Origin: Rhodospirillales bacterium
Lineage (GTDB): Bacteria > Pseudomonadota > Alphaproteobacteria > Micavibrionales > Micavibrionaceae
NCBI GenBank assembly: GCA_020638295.1
Contig: JACKIU010000003.1
Coordinates: 186,001 to 250,000 of the forward strand
Reading direction: 5' to 3'
DNA: 64,000 bases
Positions 1-8,414 of this stretch are shown here, piece by piece. The notes beneath the pieces were generated by a model, which saw only the letters and a program-made list of their open reading frames with translations, was not told the DNA's origin and made no database searches. The translations under genes and the position numbers were made by a program. How positions within the stretch are numbered: position 1 is the stretch's first letter; every line of letters starts with the position of its first letter.

Positions 1-811
1 AGACAGATGCACCGTTGACTTCTTTGTTGTCCATGGAATCAGCGTGGATCGAGATAAACAGGCTGCCATCGTGGTCACGAGCATATTTAACGCGATTGGA
101 GAGCTTGATAAAGCTGTTGCCTTCGCGGGTGAGTTTGACGCGGTATTTGCCGGAGTCTTCAAGCTGTTTTTTGAGTTCTTTGGCCAGAGCCAGAACAACC
201 TTTTTTTCATACAGGCCGTGGGGACCTGTTGCACCGGGATCGATGCCGCCGTGGCCGGGGTCGATGATGACCAGAGGTTTTTGTTCGCCGGTTTGCGGTT
301 TGGGCGCGGGTGGCGGCGCCATCGTATTGAGGCTGGCGGTTTGCACTTGCGGTTTATCCGGGTCCAGCGAGCCGTGCACCGTGTTTTTGACCTGTTCGAA
401 CAGGCTGGGCGGGACATTGCTGAAATCAACGACGAGGCGGTCGGAATTGCCTTGTTCGGCGGGTAGCATAAAGGCCTTGTGAATGCTTACGGGGCGGTTG
501 AGGTCGAAGACGATGCGCGAAATGCCCGGTTGCAGGTTGCCGTAACGTGTCGCCTGTACGCCTGCGCTTTCCGGGCTTTGGACCTGTCCGGCCTTCCATG
601 TAAAGCTGGGCAGGTCGATGACCATACGGTAGGGGTCGGAGAGAACGAAGGCGCGAAAATCCGCCGGACTATCGAGATCAAGAACCATGCGGGTTTTTTC
701 CTGATGCAGGCCAAAGCGTACGGATTCGATATCAAGCGCGTGGGACTGGGTTGGTGCAAAAAACAGCGCCAGCAGATATATCAGCCATAAAAGTGAAGAT
801 TTTGCGTTCAA
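1..811 (-). CDS. amiC: N-acetylmuramoyl-L-alanine amidase (AmiC-like), C-terminus cut by window edge
   Basis: Periplasmic amidase that cleaves the stem peptide from peptidoglycan during cell separation. About 270 codons are visible, reading leftwards off the window. A TTG start at 811-809 gives a signal peptide (LLWLIYLLALFFAPTQSHA). An AMIN domain follows (about residues 25-130), then a Pro-rich linker, then the start of the Amidase_3 domain with IIDPGHGGIDPGA and FISIHADS, which hold the zinc-binding His and the conserved Glu region. The first in-frame ATG lies inside the AMIN domain and would remove the export signal, so TTG is preferred, although no good ribosome site is seen. It is divergent from rne, a common alphaproteobacterial arrangement. 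The end of the catalytic domain is outside the window. Confidence 0.9.
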   Translation of the reverse strand, partial: MNAKSSLLWLIYLLALFFAPTQSHALDIESVRFGLHQEKTRMVLDLDSPADFRAFVLSDPYRMVIDLPSFTWKAGQVQSPESAGVQATRYGNLQPGISRIVFDLNRPVSIHKAFMLPAEQGNSDRLVVDFSNVPPSLFEQVKNTVHGSLDPDKPQVQTASLNTMAPPPAPKPQTGEQKPLVIIDPGHGGIDPGATGPHGLYEKKVVLALAKELKKQLEDSGKYRVKLTREGNSFIKLSNRVKYARDHDGSLFISIHADSMDNKEVNGASV

Positions 812-1183
812 GATAGTTACTCAAAATGGTGTCTGGATTAATCTGTTGTCTTTATATCATAAACTCATGTGGATGTGTAAAGCTCTTAAGCGTTAACGAC
901 TTGTTTTAAAACGCACTCAACGGCGAAAGAGCAATTTATAAGCATGAGACGTGTTTTTTTATCTTGTCTAGTTGGCAGGCTGTGTGTAGTGTGCACTTAA
1001 GTGTTTAGTGGATTGCGGTTTTAGCGCTTAAAAGTATTTAAAGGTTTCGCGAACTGCATTCCCCAAAATCGATGTAACAACCAGCGCGCATTTTTGCGCC
1101 GCTTTCTCCTGTGCGAACACTCGAAGTCTCACTTCGGCCGAGGGAAAGGGCGGCGGAGTGCGCGTGTTCTATGGAGAAATAAG
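812..1183. promoter_or_regulatory. amiC-rne divergent intergenic region and rne leader
   Basis: A 372-bp stretch without a gene, which must hold promoters for both amiC and rne. The last 80 bases before rne can fold: GAACACTC near 1115 faces GAG..GTGTTC near 1157-1170, just before the GGAG ribosome site. RNase E genes are often autoregulated through a structured 5' leader, so a similar role is possible here. That is inference; I see no unambiguous -35/-10 pair. Confidence 0.4.
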
Positions 1184-3751
1184 ATGTCAAAGAAGATGTT
1201 GATTGATGCCACCCATATTGAAGAAACGCGGGTGGCGATTGTTGATGATGGTCGCCTTGAAGAGTTCGATTATGAGAGCTCTTTCCGTAAGCCCCTTAAA
1301 GGCAATATTTATCTCGCGAAAGTGACGCGGGTTGAGCCGTCCTTGCAGGCGGCCTTTGTGAATTTCGGCGGGAACCGTCATGGCTTTTTGCCGTTTTCGG
1401 AAATTCATCCGGATTATTTCCGCATTCCGGTGGCTGACCGGAAGGCGTTGATTGCAGAGCAAGAGGCTGCTTTGCAGGCGCATGATGAAGAAGAGGCTCT
1501 GGACGATCACGATGAGCCGGAAGATGAAGTCAGTCTTGAGTCTGATGAAGATGACGTCGAAGAGGATGCGGTTGAAGAGTTGGGTGGTGATCTGGCTGTG
1601 GCGTCTGAAGAGGATGACGAAGAGGCCAAAGCCGCCCAAAAGCCTGCGCGCGGGCGGAAATCGAAAGATAAGGATAGTGAAGCCGACGGGGCGGATATGG
1701 CTGATGAAAAGGCTGATGTTGACGTTGTATATGATGAGGATTCGATCGGCAACCGTAAGGAAGAGCTGGAAAACGATATTGATGGCAATGTTGTCGATGA
1801 CGAGGAAGAGGAAGCCAACGGTAACAGCCGTAATCGTCGTGGCGGGCGTGGGCGCGGTCGTCGGGGGGGGCGCAATAACGGATGGAATGGCCGGGGTGGC
1901 CGAAATGCGGCGCACCGTGCCAAACGGGTTGAAACTTTTGGTGGCGAGGAAATGGATGAAGAGCAACGTTTCCGTTTTAATTTGCGCCGCAAGTACAAGA
2001 TTCAGGAAGTGATCAAGCGCGGGCAGATTATGCTGGTGCAAGTTTCAAAGGAAGAGCGCGGGAATAAGGGTGCGGCTGTGGGGAGCTATTTGTCCCTGCC
2101 GGGACGTTATTGTGTGCTGATGCCAAACTCTCCGCGCGCGGGCGGCGTATCGCGCAAGATTTCTAATTACAAAGATCGTGCGAAGATGCGCGAAATGATG
2201 AAAGAGCTGGAAGTGCCCAAGGGCATGAGCGTGATTTTGCGCACCGCCGGGGTTACGCGGACCAAGGCAGAAGTGAAGCGCGATCTGGATTATCTGTTGC
2301 GCTTGTGGAATACGATCCGCGAGACGACCTTGGAATCCAGCGCGCCGGCTCTGGTGTATGAAGAGGCCGATCTGATTAAGCGCGCGGTGCGTGATCTTTA
2401 CACCCGCGATGTTGAAGAAATTCATGTTTCCGGTGAGGAAGGCTTTAAGACGGCCAGAGACTTCATGAAGATGATGATCCCTTCGCATGTCAAAAAGGTC
2501 AAAGAGTATAAGGATGAGGATAAATCCCTGTTCAACAAATTTAAGGTTGAAGAGCAAATTGCCGAGATCGGCGAAACGGAAGTCCGGTTGAAATCCGGCG
2601 GGTATCTGGTAATTAACCCGACGGAAGCTTTGGTGTCGATTGATGTGAACTCCGGTAAGGCGACGAAAGAGCGCCATATCGAGGAGACGGCGCTGAAAAC
2701 CAACCTTGAAGCGGCCGAGGAAGTGGCGCGCCAGTTGCGCTTGCGCGACCTTGGCGGGCTGGTTGTGATTGACTTTATCGATATGGAAGATCGCCGAAAT
2801 AACGGCAAGGTTGAGCGCAAAATGCGTGAGGCGTTGTCGGGTGATCGAGCACGCATTCAGATGGGGCGGATTTCATCCTTTGGTTTGATGGAGCTGTCGC
2901 GGCAACGCCTCAGCCCGTCTTTGACCGAGAGCCAGTTTGAGACTTGTTCGCACTGTGGGGGGTCGGGCCGTGTCCGCACTGCCGATGCGGCGAGCATTAT
3001 GGTATTGCGCGCGATTGAAGCCGAGGGCGTTAAGGGCCGTGCGTCACAGGTGATTGTGCATGTGGCCAATGCGGTGGCGCTGTATATCCTGAATAACAAG
3101 CGCGAGAATATGGCCGAGATTGAGGAACGCTACGGCTTTAGTGTGTTGATTCGCGTTGATGATACGCTCGGCGCTTCGGCTTTCCGGGTTGAGGTGTCGA
3201 AACCGGTGGATAAATCTTCTCAGAATGAAGACGATCAGGGTGATGCCAATGTCAGTGCTGATGACGAGCAGGATGGCAATAACCGTCGCGGCGGGCGTCG
3301 TCGCGGCCGACGCGGTGGTCGAAATCGCGGTGGGTACAATCAGAATCGTAGCGATGACCAGCACGGCGAAGGCGATGTGTCGGAGGCTTTAGAGCAAAAA
3401 GCTGAGGCTGAGGATACGAAAGCGGAAGATAAGGAAGAGCCGACGGTGAAAAAAGCGGTTTCCAAGAAGCCTGCCGCGAAAAAAGATGCAGGCGAGGAGA
3501 AAGAGGACAAAAAACCTGCGGCCAAGAAGGCCCCGGCGAAAAAAGCCAAGAAGGATGACGAGGTGGGTGCTGCATCATCCAAGGATGAGGCCAAAGATGA
3601 GAAGTCTGAAAAGCCGGTGAAAAAGGTAAAAGCGTCGAATGACGATAAGCCGAAAAAGCCGCTGAAGAAGGATGAGCCGAAGGATTATGAAACGGTCAAT
3701 GAAGCGCCGAAGGCCAAGAAGAAGGGCTGGTGGAACAAACTCGTCGATTAG
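1184..3751 (+). CDS. rne: ribonuclease E
   Basis: Endoribonuclease that starts mRNA decay and processes rRNA and tRNA; scaffold of the degradosome. The start is ATG 1184 (MSKKMLIDATH), with GGAG eight bases upstream; an in-frame extension to 1094 lacks family similarity. The product is 855 residues. The S1 domain (about 35-270) is split by a long Asp/Glu-rich and RGG-rich insertion (about 100-255). The catalytic magnesium ligands are in SIDVNSGK (Asp487) and DFIDM (about 530-534). The zinc-link CSHCGGSGR lies near 590. The C-terminal third is low-complexity: RRGGRRRGRRGG and Lys/Ala-rich blocks typical of the disordered scaffold. An intrinsic terminator follows closely, so it is probably monocistronic. 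Confidence 0.97.
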   Translation: MSKKMLIDATHIEETRVAIVDDGRLEEFDYESSFRKPLKGNIYLAKVTRVEPSLQAAFVNFGGNRHGFLPFSEIHPDYFRIPVADRKALIAEQEAALQAHDEEEALDDHDEPEDEVSLESDEDDVEEDAVEELGGDLAVASEEDDEEAKAAQKPARGRKSKDKDSEADGADMADEKADVDVVYDEDSIGNRKEELENDIDGNVVDDEEEEANGNSRNRRGGRGRGRRGGRNNGWNGRGGRNAAHRAKRVETFGGEEMDEEQRFRFNLRRKYKIQEVIKRGQIMLVQVSKEERGNKGAAVGSYLSLPGRYCVLMPNSPRAGGVSRKISNYKDRAKMREMMKELEVPKGMSVILRTAGVTRTKAEVKRDLDYLLRLWNTIRETTLESSAPALVYEEADLIKRAVRDLYTRDVEEIHVSGEEGFKTARDFMKMMIPSHVKKVKEYKDEDKSLFNKFKVEEQIAEIGETEVRLKSGGYLVINPTEALVSIDVNSGKATKERHIEETALKTNLEAAEEVARQLRLRDLGGLVVIDFIDMEDRRNNGKVERKMREALSGDRARIQMGRISSFGLMELSRQRLSPSLTESQFETCSHCGGSGRVRTADAASIMVLRAIEAEGVKGRASQVIVHVANAVALYILNNKRENMAEIEERYGFSVLIRVDDTLGASAFRVEVSKPVDKSSQNEDDQGDANVSADDEQDGNNRRGGRRRGRRGGRNRGGYNQNRSDDQHGEGDVSEALEQKAEAEDTKAEDKEEPTVKKAVSKKPAAKKDAGEEKEDKKPAAKKAPAKKAKKDDEVGAASSKDEAKDEKSEKPVKKVKASNDDKPKKPLKKDEPKDYETVNEAPKAKKKGWWNKLVD

Positions 3752-3775
3752 AGCTTCCGTTATTTAAGATTTTTG

Positions 3776-3800
3776 AAAAGGAGCCGTGAGGCTCCTTTTT
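3776..3800 (+). terminator. intrinsic terminator of rne
   Basis: Perfect stem AAAAGGAGCC / GGCTCCTTTT with a GTGA loop followed by T residues, 25 bases after the rne stop codon. Confidence 0.88.
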
Positions 3801-3818
3801 GACATTGGTAACTTAAAA

Positions 3819-4093
3819 TAGGGTCAGGACCTATAAATTGTGATTAATTCTGTTCACCATAAACACTTCAGATGCAAGGAAAGCAAGGTTCTGCCATGCC
3901 GTAGCATAGGAGGTTCTTGCTTGACGCAGCAGATGGGGTGTTTATGGTGAACCCGAAGGGCGCGGCAAATTTTTGCGGCTGATTGGAAAAATCGCTTGAA
4001 CGTAGCTTCGGCTATGCCCTGCGCGATTTTTCCTTCCATCCATCAAAAATTTGTCTCGCGCAGAATAAACAAAATTTATAGGTCCTGACCCTA
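3819..4093. repeat. MITE-like element with 21-bp terminal inverted repeats
   Basis: The ends are perfect inverted repeats (3819-3839 and 4073-4093, beginning TAGGGTCAGGACC). If the outer TA is a target duplication, the repeat proper starts GGGTCAGG, as for elements moved by IS630/Tc1-type transposases. The interior consists of two long imperfect hairpins. The first has perfect 15-base arms at 3852-3866 and 3938-3952 (GTTCACCATAAACAC). The second is closed by GGAAAAATCGC at 3985-3995 and its complement at 4023-4033. There is no convincing coding sequence. It lies between rne and bioB. Confidence 0.75.
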
Positions 4094-4244
4094 GATAATC
4101 AATCCAGTTTTCGGTAAAGAAGATACGGCAAGATGAAAGGTAAACAGCGCTATTGCTTTCAGTACTGTGGTTGTAAAGACGCCCTTTAGTTATGTTAATA
4201 TAAAAATTATATACTCTCTTCATTCTGTCGTTTAAAACAAAATT

Positions 4245-5216
4245 ATGACACATACGATTGAAGAGGTTCGGGCGCTCTATCAACGCCCGTTGATGGATTT
4301 GGTTTATGATGCGGCGAGCGTCCATCGCGCCAATCACGATCATTACGAAATGCAGATGTGCACTTTGCTGTCGATCAAGACTGGCGGCTGTACGGAGGAT
4401 TGCGGCTATTGTTCTCAGAGCTTGCATAATGATGCGGAAATCGAAAAAGAAATCCTGATGAAGACCGAAGCGGTCTTGGAAGAGGCACGCAAGGCGAAAG
4501 AGGCCGGTTCCACGCGGTTTTGCATGGGGGCGGCCTGGCCGCGTGTGCTTGAAGGTCGGGCGTTTGATCGGGTATGCGAGATGGTCAAAGGCGTTAGCGA
4601 TATGGGTATGGAATCGTGCGTGACGCTGGGGATGATCACTGAGGATCAAGCCAAGCGTTTGGCGGAGGCGGGCCTTAAAGCCTATAACCACAATCTCGAT
4701 ACATCGGAGGAATTCTACGACAAAATTGTTACGACGCGCACATATGACGATCGTTTAGAGACGCTGGCGAATGTGGCCAAGGCTGGGATTTCGGCGTGTT
4801 GCGGCGGGATTTTGGGGATGGGCGAGAGTGAAGAAGACCGAATTTCCTTGCTGTGCACTTTGGCTAATCTCAATCCGCAGCCTGAAAGCGTGCCGATCAA
4901 TATGCTGGTGCCGGTGAAGGGGACGAAGCTGGAAAATACTCCGAAACTCGATATTTTTGAGTGGATTCGAGCGATTGCGGTGGCACGGATTTTGATGCCG
5001 AAATCAATGGTCAGATTGAGTGCTGGGCGGCTAACGATTTCGAAAGAAGCCCAAGCTTTGGCGTTTTTTGCCGGGGCAAATGCAATCTTTACCGGGGAGA
5101 AGTTGCTCACGACGCCGAACCCGGAAAAAGATTTCGATCACGCGCTGTTGGATGATCTGGGCATGAGGCCGCGCACGCCGTTTAAGGACGAAAAGGCGGA
5201 ACAGGAAGCGGCTTAA
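4245..5216 (+). CDS. bioB: biotin synthase
   Basis: Radical SAM enzyme that inserts sulfur into dethiobiotin to make biotin, the last step of the pathway. It has 323 residues, normal for the family. The radical SAM cluster motif CTEDCGYC gives Cys49, Cys53 and Cys56; ACCGG and a TIM-barrel pattern with MCTLLSIKTGGC and GESEEDR follow. The ATG at 4245 has no clear Shine-Dalgarno sequence. It is separated from bioF-bioD-bioA by a small membrane protein, zntB and a TetR remnant, so the biotin genes are split into two transcription units or one interrupted cluster. No exact BioR-type palindrome (TTATAGATAA) was found upstream. Confidence 0.97.
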   Translation: MTHTIEEVRALYQRPLMDLVYDAASVHRANHDHYEMQMCTLLSIKTGGCTEDCGYCSQSLHNDAEIEKEILMKTEAVLEEARKAKEAGSTRFCMGAAWPRVLEGRAFDRVCEMVKGVSDMGMESCVTLGMITEDQAKRLAEAGLKAYNHNLDTSEEFYDKIVTTRTYDDRLETLANVAKAGISACCGGILGMGESEEDRISLLCTLANLNPQPESVPINMLVPVKGTKLENTPKLDIFEWIRAIAVARILMPKSMVRLSAGRLTISKEAQALAFFAGANAIFTGEKLLTTPNPEKDFDHALLDDLGMRPRTPFKDEKAEQEAA

Positions 5217-5242
5217 TTTGAACTGCAGAGGTAAGCATAGTA

Positions 5243-5515
5243 ATGCGAATTGTTTTCTCTAAGCCTTACTGGATAACGTTTACTGTAATAAGTCTTTTGT
5301 GGGTGCTTGTGACGCTTTTTACGTGGAGCCAGCCTGGCAGTGATGGAAGCAGGGTGTACGGTTTTCCATTACCTTTTTATAGTTTTGGAGGAATGTGTGA
5401 AAACGGCGTGTGCTCTTTCTTTTCGTGGCATTTTCTTGTTATTGATGCTCTTATGTTGGTGTTTATTCCCATGCCCGTCTCTTTGTTTTTCTTTAGGAAA
5501 CAAAGAAGGCCTTAA
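5243..5515 (+). CDS. small two-span membrane protein, function unknown
   Basis: 90 residues with a hydrophobic segment at about 9-28 (WITFTVISLLWVLVTLF) and another at about 65-83 (FLVIDALMLVFIPMPVSLFF), ending in basic residues. The central loop has a CENGVC pair of cysteines. AGAGG lies about 11 bases before the ATG. It follows bioB by 26 bases on the same strand, so cotranscription is likely. I do not recognise a family, and no link to biotin can be shown. Confidence 0.6.
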   Translation: MRIVFSKPYWITFTVISLLWVLVTLFTWSQPGSDGSRVYGFPLPFYSFGGMCENGVCSFFSWHFLVIDALMLVFIPMPVSLFFFRKQRRP

Positions 5516-5567
5516 ACGGTAAATAAACAGCCTTTTCGGGATGACAAAGAGAGAGATATATTTTTAT

Positions 5568-6530
5568 ATGATTTTGAAAGCCTTCAAAATTAACGGAGAT
5601 GGAACGGGTAGCGTTTTGGTCGGGGATGATATTTCCCAAGCCATTCGAGATGAACATCTGGCCTGGGTTCATCTGGATGCGAATTTCGAAGAGGCCGGGC
5701 AGTGGCTGCGCCGTGAAATTTCCTATCTTGATCCGGTGATTGTTGAGGCGTTGATCGCCGAAGAAACCCGTCCGCGGGTGTTGGAGCTTGAAGAGGGGGT
5801 GTTGTTGATCCTGCGCGGGATCAACATGAATGAAAACGCCCAGCCTGAGGATATGGTGTCGATTCGTTTGTGGGTCGATCCGCACCGGATTATCAGTTTG
5901 CAACGACGAAACCTCAGAACCGTGCAAAATATGGAAGGCCAGCTTTTGGCCGGTAAGGGGCCGAAAAATGCGGCTGACTTTGTCGTGGCGTTATCGAACG
6001 GTTTAATTGAGCATATGGAGCCGGTGTTCTCACAGCTTGACGATACGCTGGACGATATTGAGGAAAAGATAATTGAGGAGCCAGACGCGGTGGAACGGCA
6101 TCATATTAACACCGTACGGCGTCAGGCCATTCAGTTTCGGCGGTATCTGGCGCCGCAACGCGATGCGATTGTCGCTTTGAAGAGCGTGCAGGCGGAATGG
6201 TTTGATTTAGGGCATCGGCGGCGTTTACAAGAGGCGCAGGATCGGCTGATCCGTTATGTCGAAGATCTGGATACGATCCGCGAGCGCGCGCAGATTGTCA
6301 AAGAAGAGCTGAGTTCTTTGCTCGCCGATAAGATGAACCGGAACATGTATATCTTGTCGGTTATTGCGGCCATTTTCCTGCCGCTCGGGTTTTTGACAGG
6401 TTTGCTCGGGATTAATGTCGGCGGTATTCCGGGGGCGGAGTATAGCGGGGCATTTTATGTATTCTGCGCGATTTTAACCGTGCTGGTTGCCGGGCAGGTG
6501 GCATTCTTTAAATCGCAAAAATGGTTTTAG
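5568..6530 (+). CDS. zntB: CorA-superfamily zinc transporter ZntB
   Basis: Inner-membrane metal transporter with a long cytoplasmic N-terminal domain and two C-terminal membrane helices. About 320 residues from ATG 5568 (MILKAFKIN); an upstream ATG at 5541 is possible, but its extra nine residues look spurious. The pore signature is GINVGGIPG rather than the GMN of magnesium-type CorA, which is why I call ZntB. Helix 1 (VIAAIFLPLGFLTGLLGI) and helix 2 (FYVFCAILTVLVAGQVAFF) flank it, and the chain ends with the basic KSQKWF tail seen in the family. Magnesium rather than zinc as the substrate cannot be excluded from sequence. Confidence 0.88.
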   Translation: MILKAFKINGDGTGSVLVGDDISQAIRDEHLAWVHLDANFEEAGQWLRREISYLDPVIVEALIAEETRPRVLELEEGVLLILRGINMNENAQPEDMVSIRLWVDPHRIISLQRRNLRTVQNMEGQLLAGKGPKNAADFVVALSNGLIEHMEPVFSQLDDTLDDIEEKIIEEPDAVERHHINTVRRQAIQFRRYLAPQRDAIVALKSVQAEWFDLGHRRRLQEAQDRLIRYVEDLDTIRERAQIVKEELSSLLADKMNRNMYILSVIAAIFLPLGFLTGLLGINVGGIPGAEYSGAFYVFCAILTVLVAGQVAFFKSQKWF

Positions 6531-6551
6531 GTGACGGGCTGGCGTTTGGTT

Positions 6552-6770
6552 TTAGCGCCGTTGCAATCCAGCGATAAAGTTATCGATCAGGCAGTTTGCC
6601 ATGTCGGCGGCGGGATTGTTGCCGATAATGCCGATTTTGTTGGTTTCTTCCATCAGATAAATCCCGTGGACGGAAGACCACAGGGTGCGTGCGGCGATGG
6701 CTTTTTCCTGTTTCTGGCTTTGCGTAAACAGGGGGGTGAGCAAGTCCTCAAGGACAAAGAAGATTGATTT
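6552..6770 (-). pseudogene. C-terminal remnant of a TetR-family regulator
   Basis: The last 70 or so residues resemble a TetR ligand-binding C-terminus (LEDLLTPLFTQSQ, ARTLWSSVHGIYLME, CLIDNFIAGL). Upstream of about 6770 on this strand the reading frame continues but loses all similarity, and no helix-turn-helix is encoded. The DNA-binding half has therefore been deleted. The regulated partner is unknown. Confidence 0.6.
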
Positions 6771-7094
6771 GTGCCGCAACGGGCGGAGGCGTGGATTTTT
6801 ACACGCAGTTTTAGTGACGATTTTGGTCCTGTTATTGGCAGGCCGTTGGATTGTGCTTCCGTTGTTTTTTGGTCCGACTGTTTTTATCCCGATAAACACG
6901 AAGGTAGAAAATATAGAAGTAAAAACAAGAATCGATCCTACCGGCCACTGACAGAGAAAGAAACTCGTCTGGCTGTGCGTCGATATATGCCGACTTTAGA
7001 GAAGCCGAGGCGCTCTATAAGAGATCCCCGAATTGGCCAATGAGAGCGCGCAAGTCCTGTTGAGAATTTAAGCGGTATGCTATATGAGTAGTGC
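6771..7094. other. intergenic region before bioF, no confident gene
   Basis: 324 bases. The plus strand has a short frame with one hydrophobic segment (VLVTILVLLLAGRWIVLPLFF) that stops at about 6951, while an overlapping frame continues to 7043 with a basic tail. These could be pieces of one frameshifted small membrane protein, or chance. No clear promoter for bioF was recognised. Confidence 0.35.
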
Positions 7095-8345
7095 ATGCGT
7101 AATTTTCAAGAAAAGCTGGGTCAGCTTAAAGGCAAGGGCAGGTATCGCTCTTTGGCTTTGCCGGGTGGGGTTGATCTGACCTCGAACGATTATCTGGGGC
7201 TGGCGGCGCATCCGGTTTTGAGAGAGGCGGCGATTGAGTTTTTTGAAAATGGCGGGCCGATCGGTGCGGGCGGGTCGCGTTTGCTGCGCGGGCATACGCA
7301 GGCCCATGCGGCGCTGGAGGCGTTTGCGGTCGCGTTTTTTGCTGCGCCGAAAGCACTGTATTTTTCGACCGGGTTTCAGGCTAATAGTGCGCTGTTTCAG
7401 GCTTTGTGCGGTCGGCATGACGTGGTTGTGTTTGACGAATTTGTGCATGCGAGCGCGCGCGAGGGGATTCAGAGTTCACAGGCGCAGCATATAAGATTCG
7501 CTCACAACGATACCCGGTCTTATAGAGACAGTTTGTTGCGGGCAAAAGCGCAGCAAAAGTCGGGCGGGCAAATCTGGGTTGCGGTGGAAAGTGTGTATTC
7601 GATGGATGGCGATATCGCGCCGTTGGTTGAGATTTATGCGCTGGCTGAGGAATTTGATGCGATTTTGATTGTCGATGAGGCACATGGAACAGGCGTGATG
7701 GGGGCTGAAGGGAAAGGGTTGGCGTATGATTTGTGTGCGTCATTGCGAGGAGGATCGTTAGATCCGACGCGGCAATCCAGAGTGGGAGAGGGATTGCTTC
7801 GCTGCGCTCGCAATGACGATTGGCCTGATAATCTGATTGTTGTGCATACATGCGGCAAGGCGATGGGCGTGGCCGGGGGGCTGGTTTGCGGGCCGGAAGA
7901 GATTATTGATACGCTGATTAACACCGCGCGCGGGTTTATATATTCGACGGCGCCGCTGCCGGTGCAGGCGCATTTGGTGCAAAAATCCCTCGAGATCATT
8001 GGTTCTGATGAAGGACGCGCGCGACGGGAAAAATTGCATAGGCTTTGCAAAAAGGCGCAGCAAAATTTCGGCGGAGCAGGGACGCATATTGTGCCGATCA
8101 TTATTGGGGATGATGAGAAAGCGGTTTGTATTGCGCAGGAGTTGCAGCAAAAGGGGTATGATATTCGTGCAGTCCGTCCGCCAACAGTGCCGGAAGGAAC
8201 GGCGCGACTGCGGCTGTCGCTGAGTGCGGAGTTAGATGAAAAGGTGCTTGATCGTTTTGCTGCGGATTTAAAAGAGGTTTGTTTATATGATTGTCATTCC
8301 GACCGCAGGGCGTTAGCCCGGAGTGGAGGAATCTTATCAGGTTGA
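7095..8345 (+). CDS. bioF: 8-amino-7-oxononanoate synthase with in-frame repeat insertion
   Basis: PLP enzyme joining pimeloyl thioester and L-alanine, the first dedicated ring-building step of biotin synthesis. 416 residues, about 30 longer than usual. Fold type I features are LTSNDYLGLA, GAGGSRLLRG, IVDEAHGTGVMG and the PLP lysine in HTCGKAMG (Lys255). Between GKGLAYDL and PDNLIVV, where the family has about ten residues, 27 codons come from a palindromic repeat (7738-7818) and keep the frame. The last 15-20 residues (CHSDRRALARSGGILSG) are encoded by a second repeat, so the natural stop has been lost. The insertion is in a loop before the PLP lysine; whether the enzyme tolerates it is untested. 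bioD follows 69 bases downstream. Confidence 0.93.
   Translation: MRNFQEKLGQLKGKGRYRSLALPGGVDLTSNDYLGLAAHPVLREAAIEFFENGGPIGAGGSRLLRGHTQAHAALEAFAVAFFAAPKALYFSTGFQANSALFQALCGRHDVVVFDEFVHASAREGIQSSQAQHIRFAHNDTRSYRDSLLRAKAQQKSGGQIWVAVESVYSMDGDIAPLVEIYALAEEFDAILIVDEAHGTGVMGAEGKGLAYDLCASLRGGSLDPTRQSRVGEGLLRCARNDDWPDNLIVVHTCGKAMGVAGGLVCGPEEIIDTLINTARGFIYSTAPLPVQAHLVQKSLEIIGSDEGRARREKLHRLCKKAQQNFGGAGTHIVPIIIGDDEKAVCIAQELQQKGYDIRAVRPPTVPEGTARLRLSLSAELDEKVLDRFAADLKEVCLYDCHSDRRALARSGGILSG
7738..7818. repeat. palindromic repeat family A, copy 1 (inside bioF)
   Basis: 81 bp bounded by perfect 12-base inverted repeats CGTCATTGCGAG / CTCGCAATGACG, with inner GCGGCAATCC and GGATTGC arms. The length is a multiple of three and no stop codon is created in the bioF frame. 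Related copies are at 30729-30820 and 46132-46250. Confidence 0.88.
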
Positions 8346-8382
8346 TAGTGGGGTAAGATCCCTCGACTTCGCTCGGGATGAC
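8293..8382. repeat. palindromic repeat family B (bioF 3' end)
   Basis: About 90 bp with ends GTCATTCC / GGGATGAC and inner arms AATCTTA / TAAGATC. It supplies the last codons and stop of bioF. The fragment GTCATTTCGAGCG near 11631 looks like a truncated relative. Confidence 0.75.
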
Positions 8383-8414
8383 GATGGGGGTAAACTGCGT
8401 TAAAGGGAAAAATT

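Noticed and set aside
1187..2041. A 284-codon minus-strand frame opposite rne
   Set aside because: Antisense to the conserved S1 region of RNase E; no domain and no start signal.
4094..4244. A BioR or BirA operator before bioB
   Set aside because: The stretch is AT-rich and has TTATATAC-like words, but no exact TTATAGATAA palindrome or other known operator is present.
3942..4691. A 249-codon frame on the minus strand across the MITE and the start of bioB
   Set aside because: It runs through the hairpin element and antisense to conserved bioB codons; the product has no family features.
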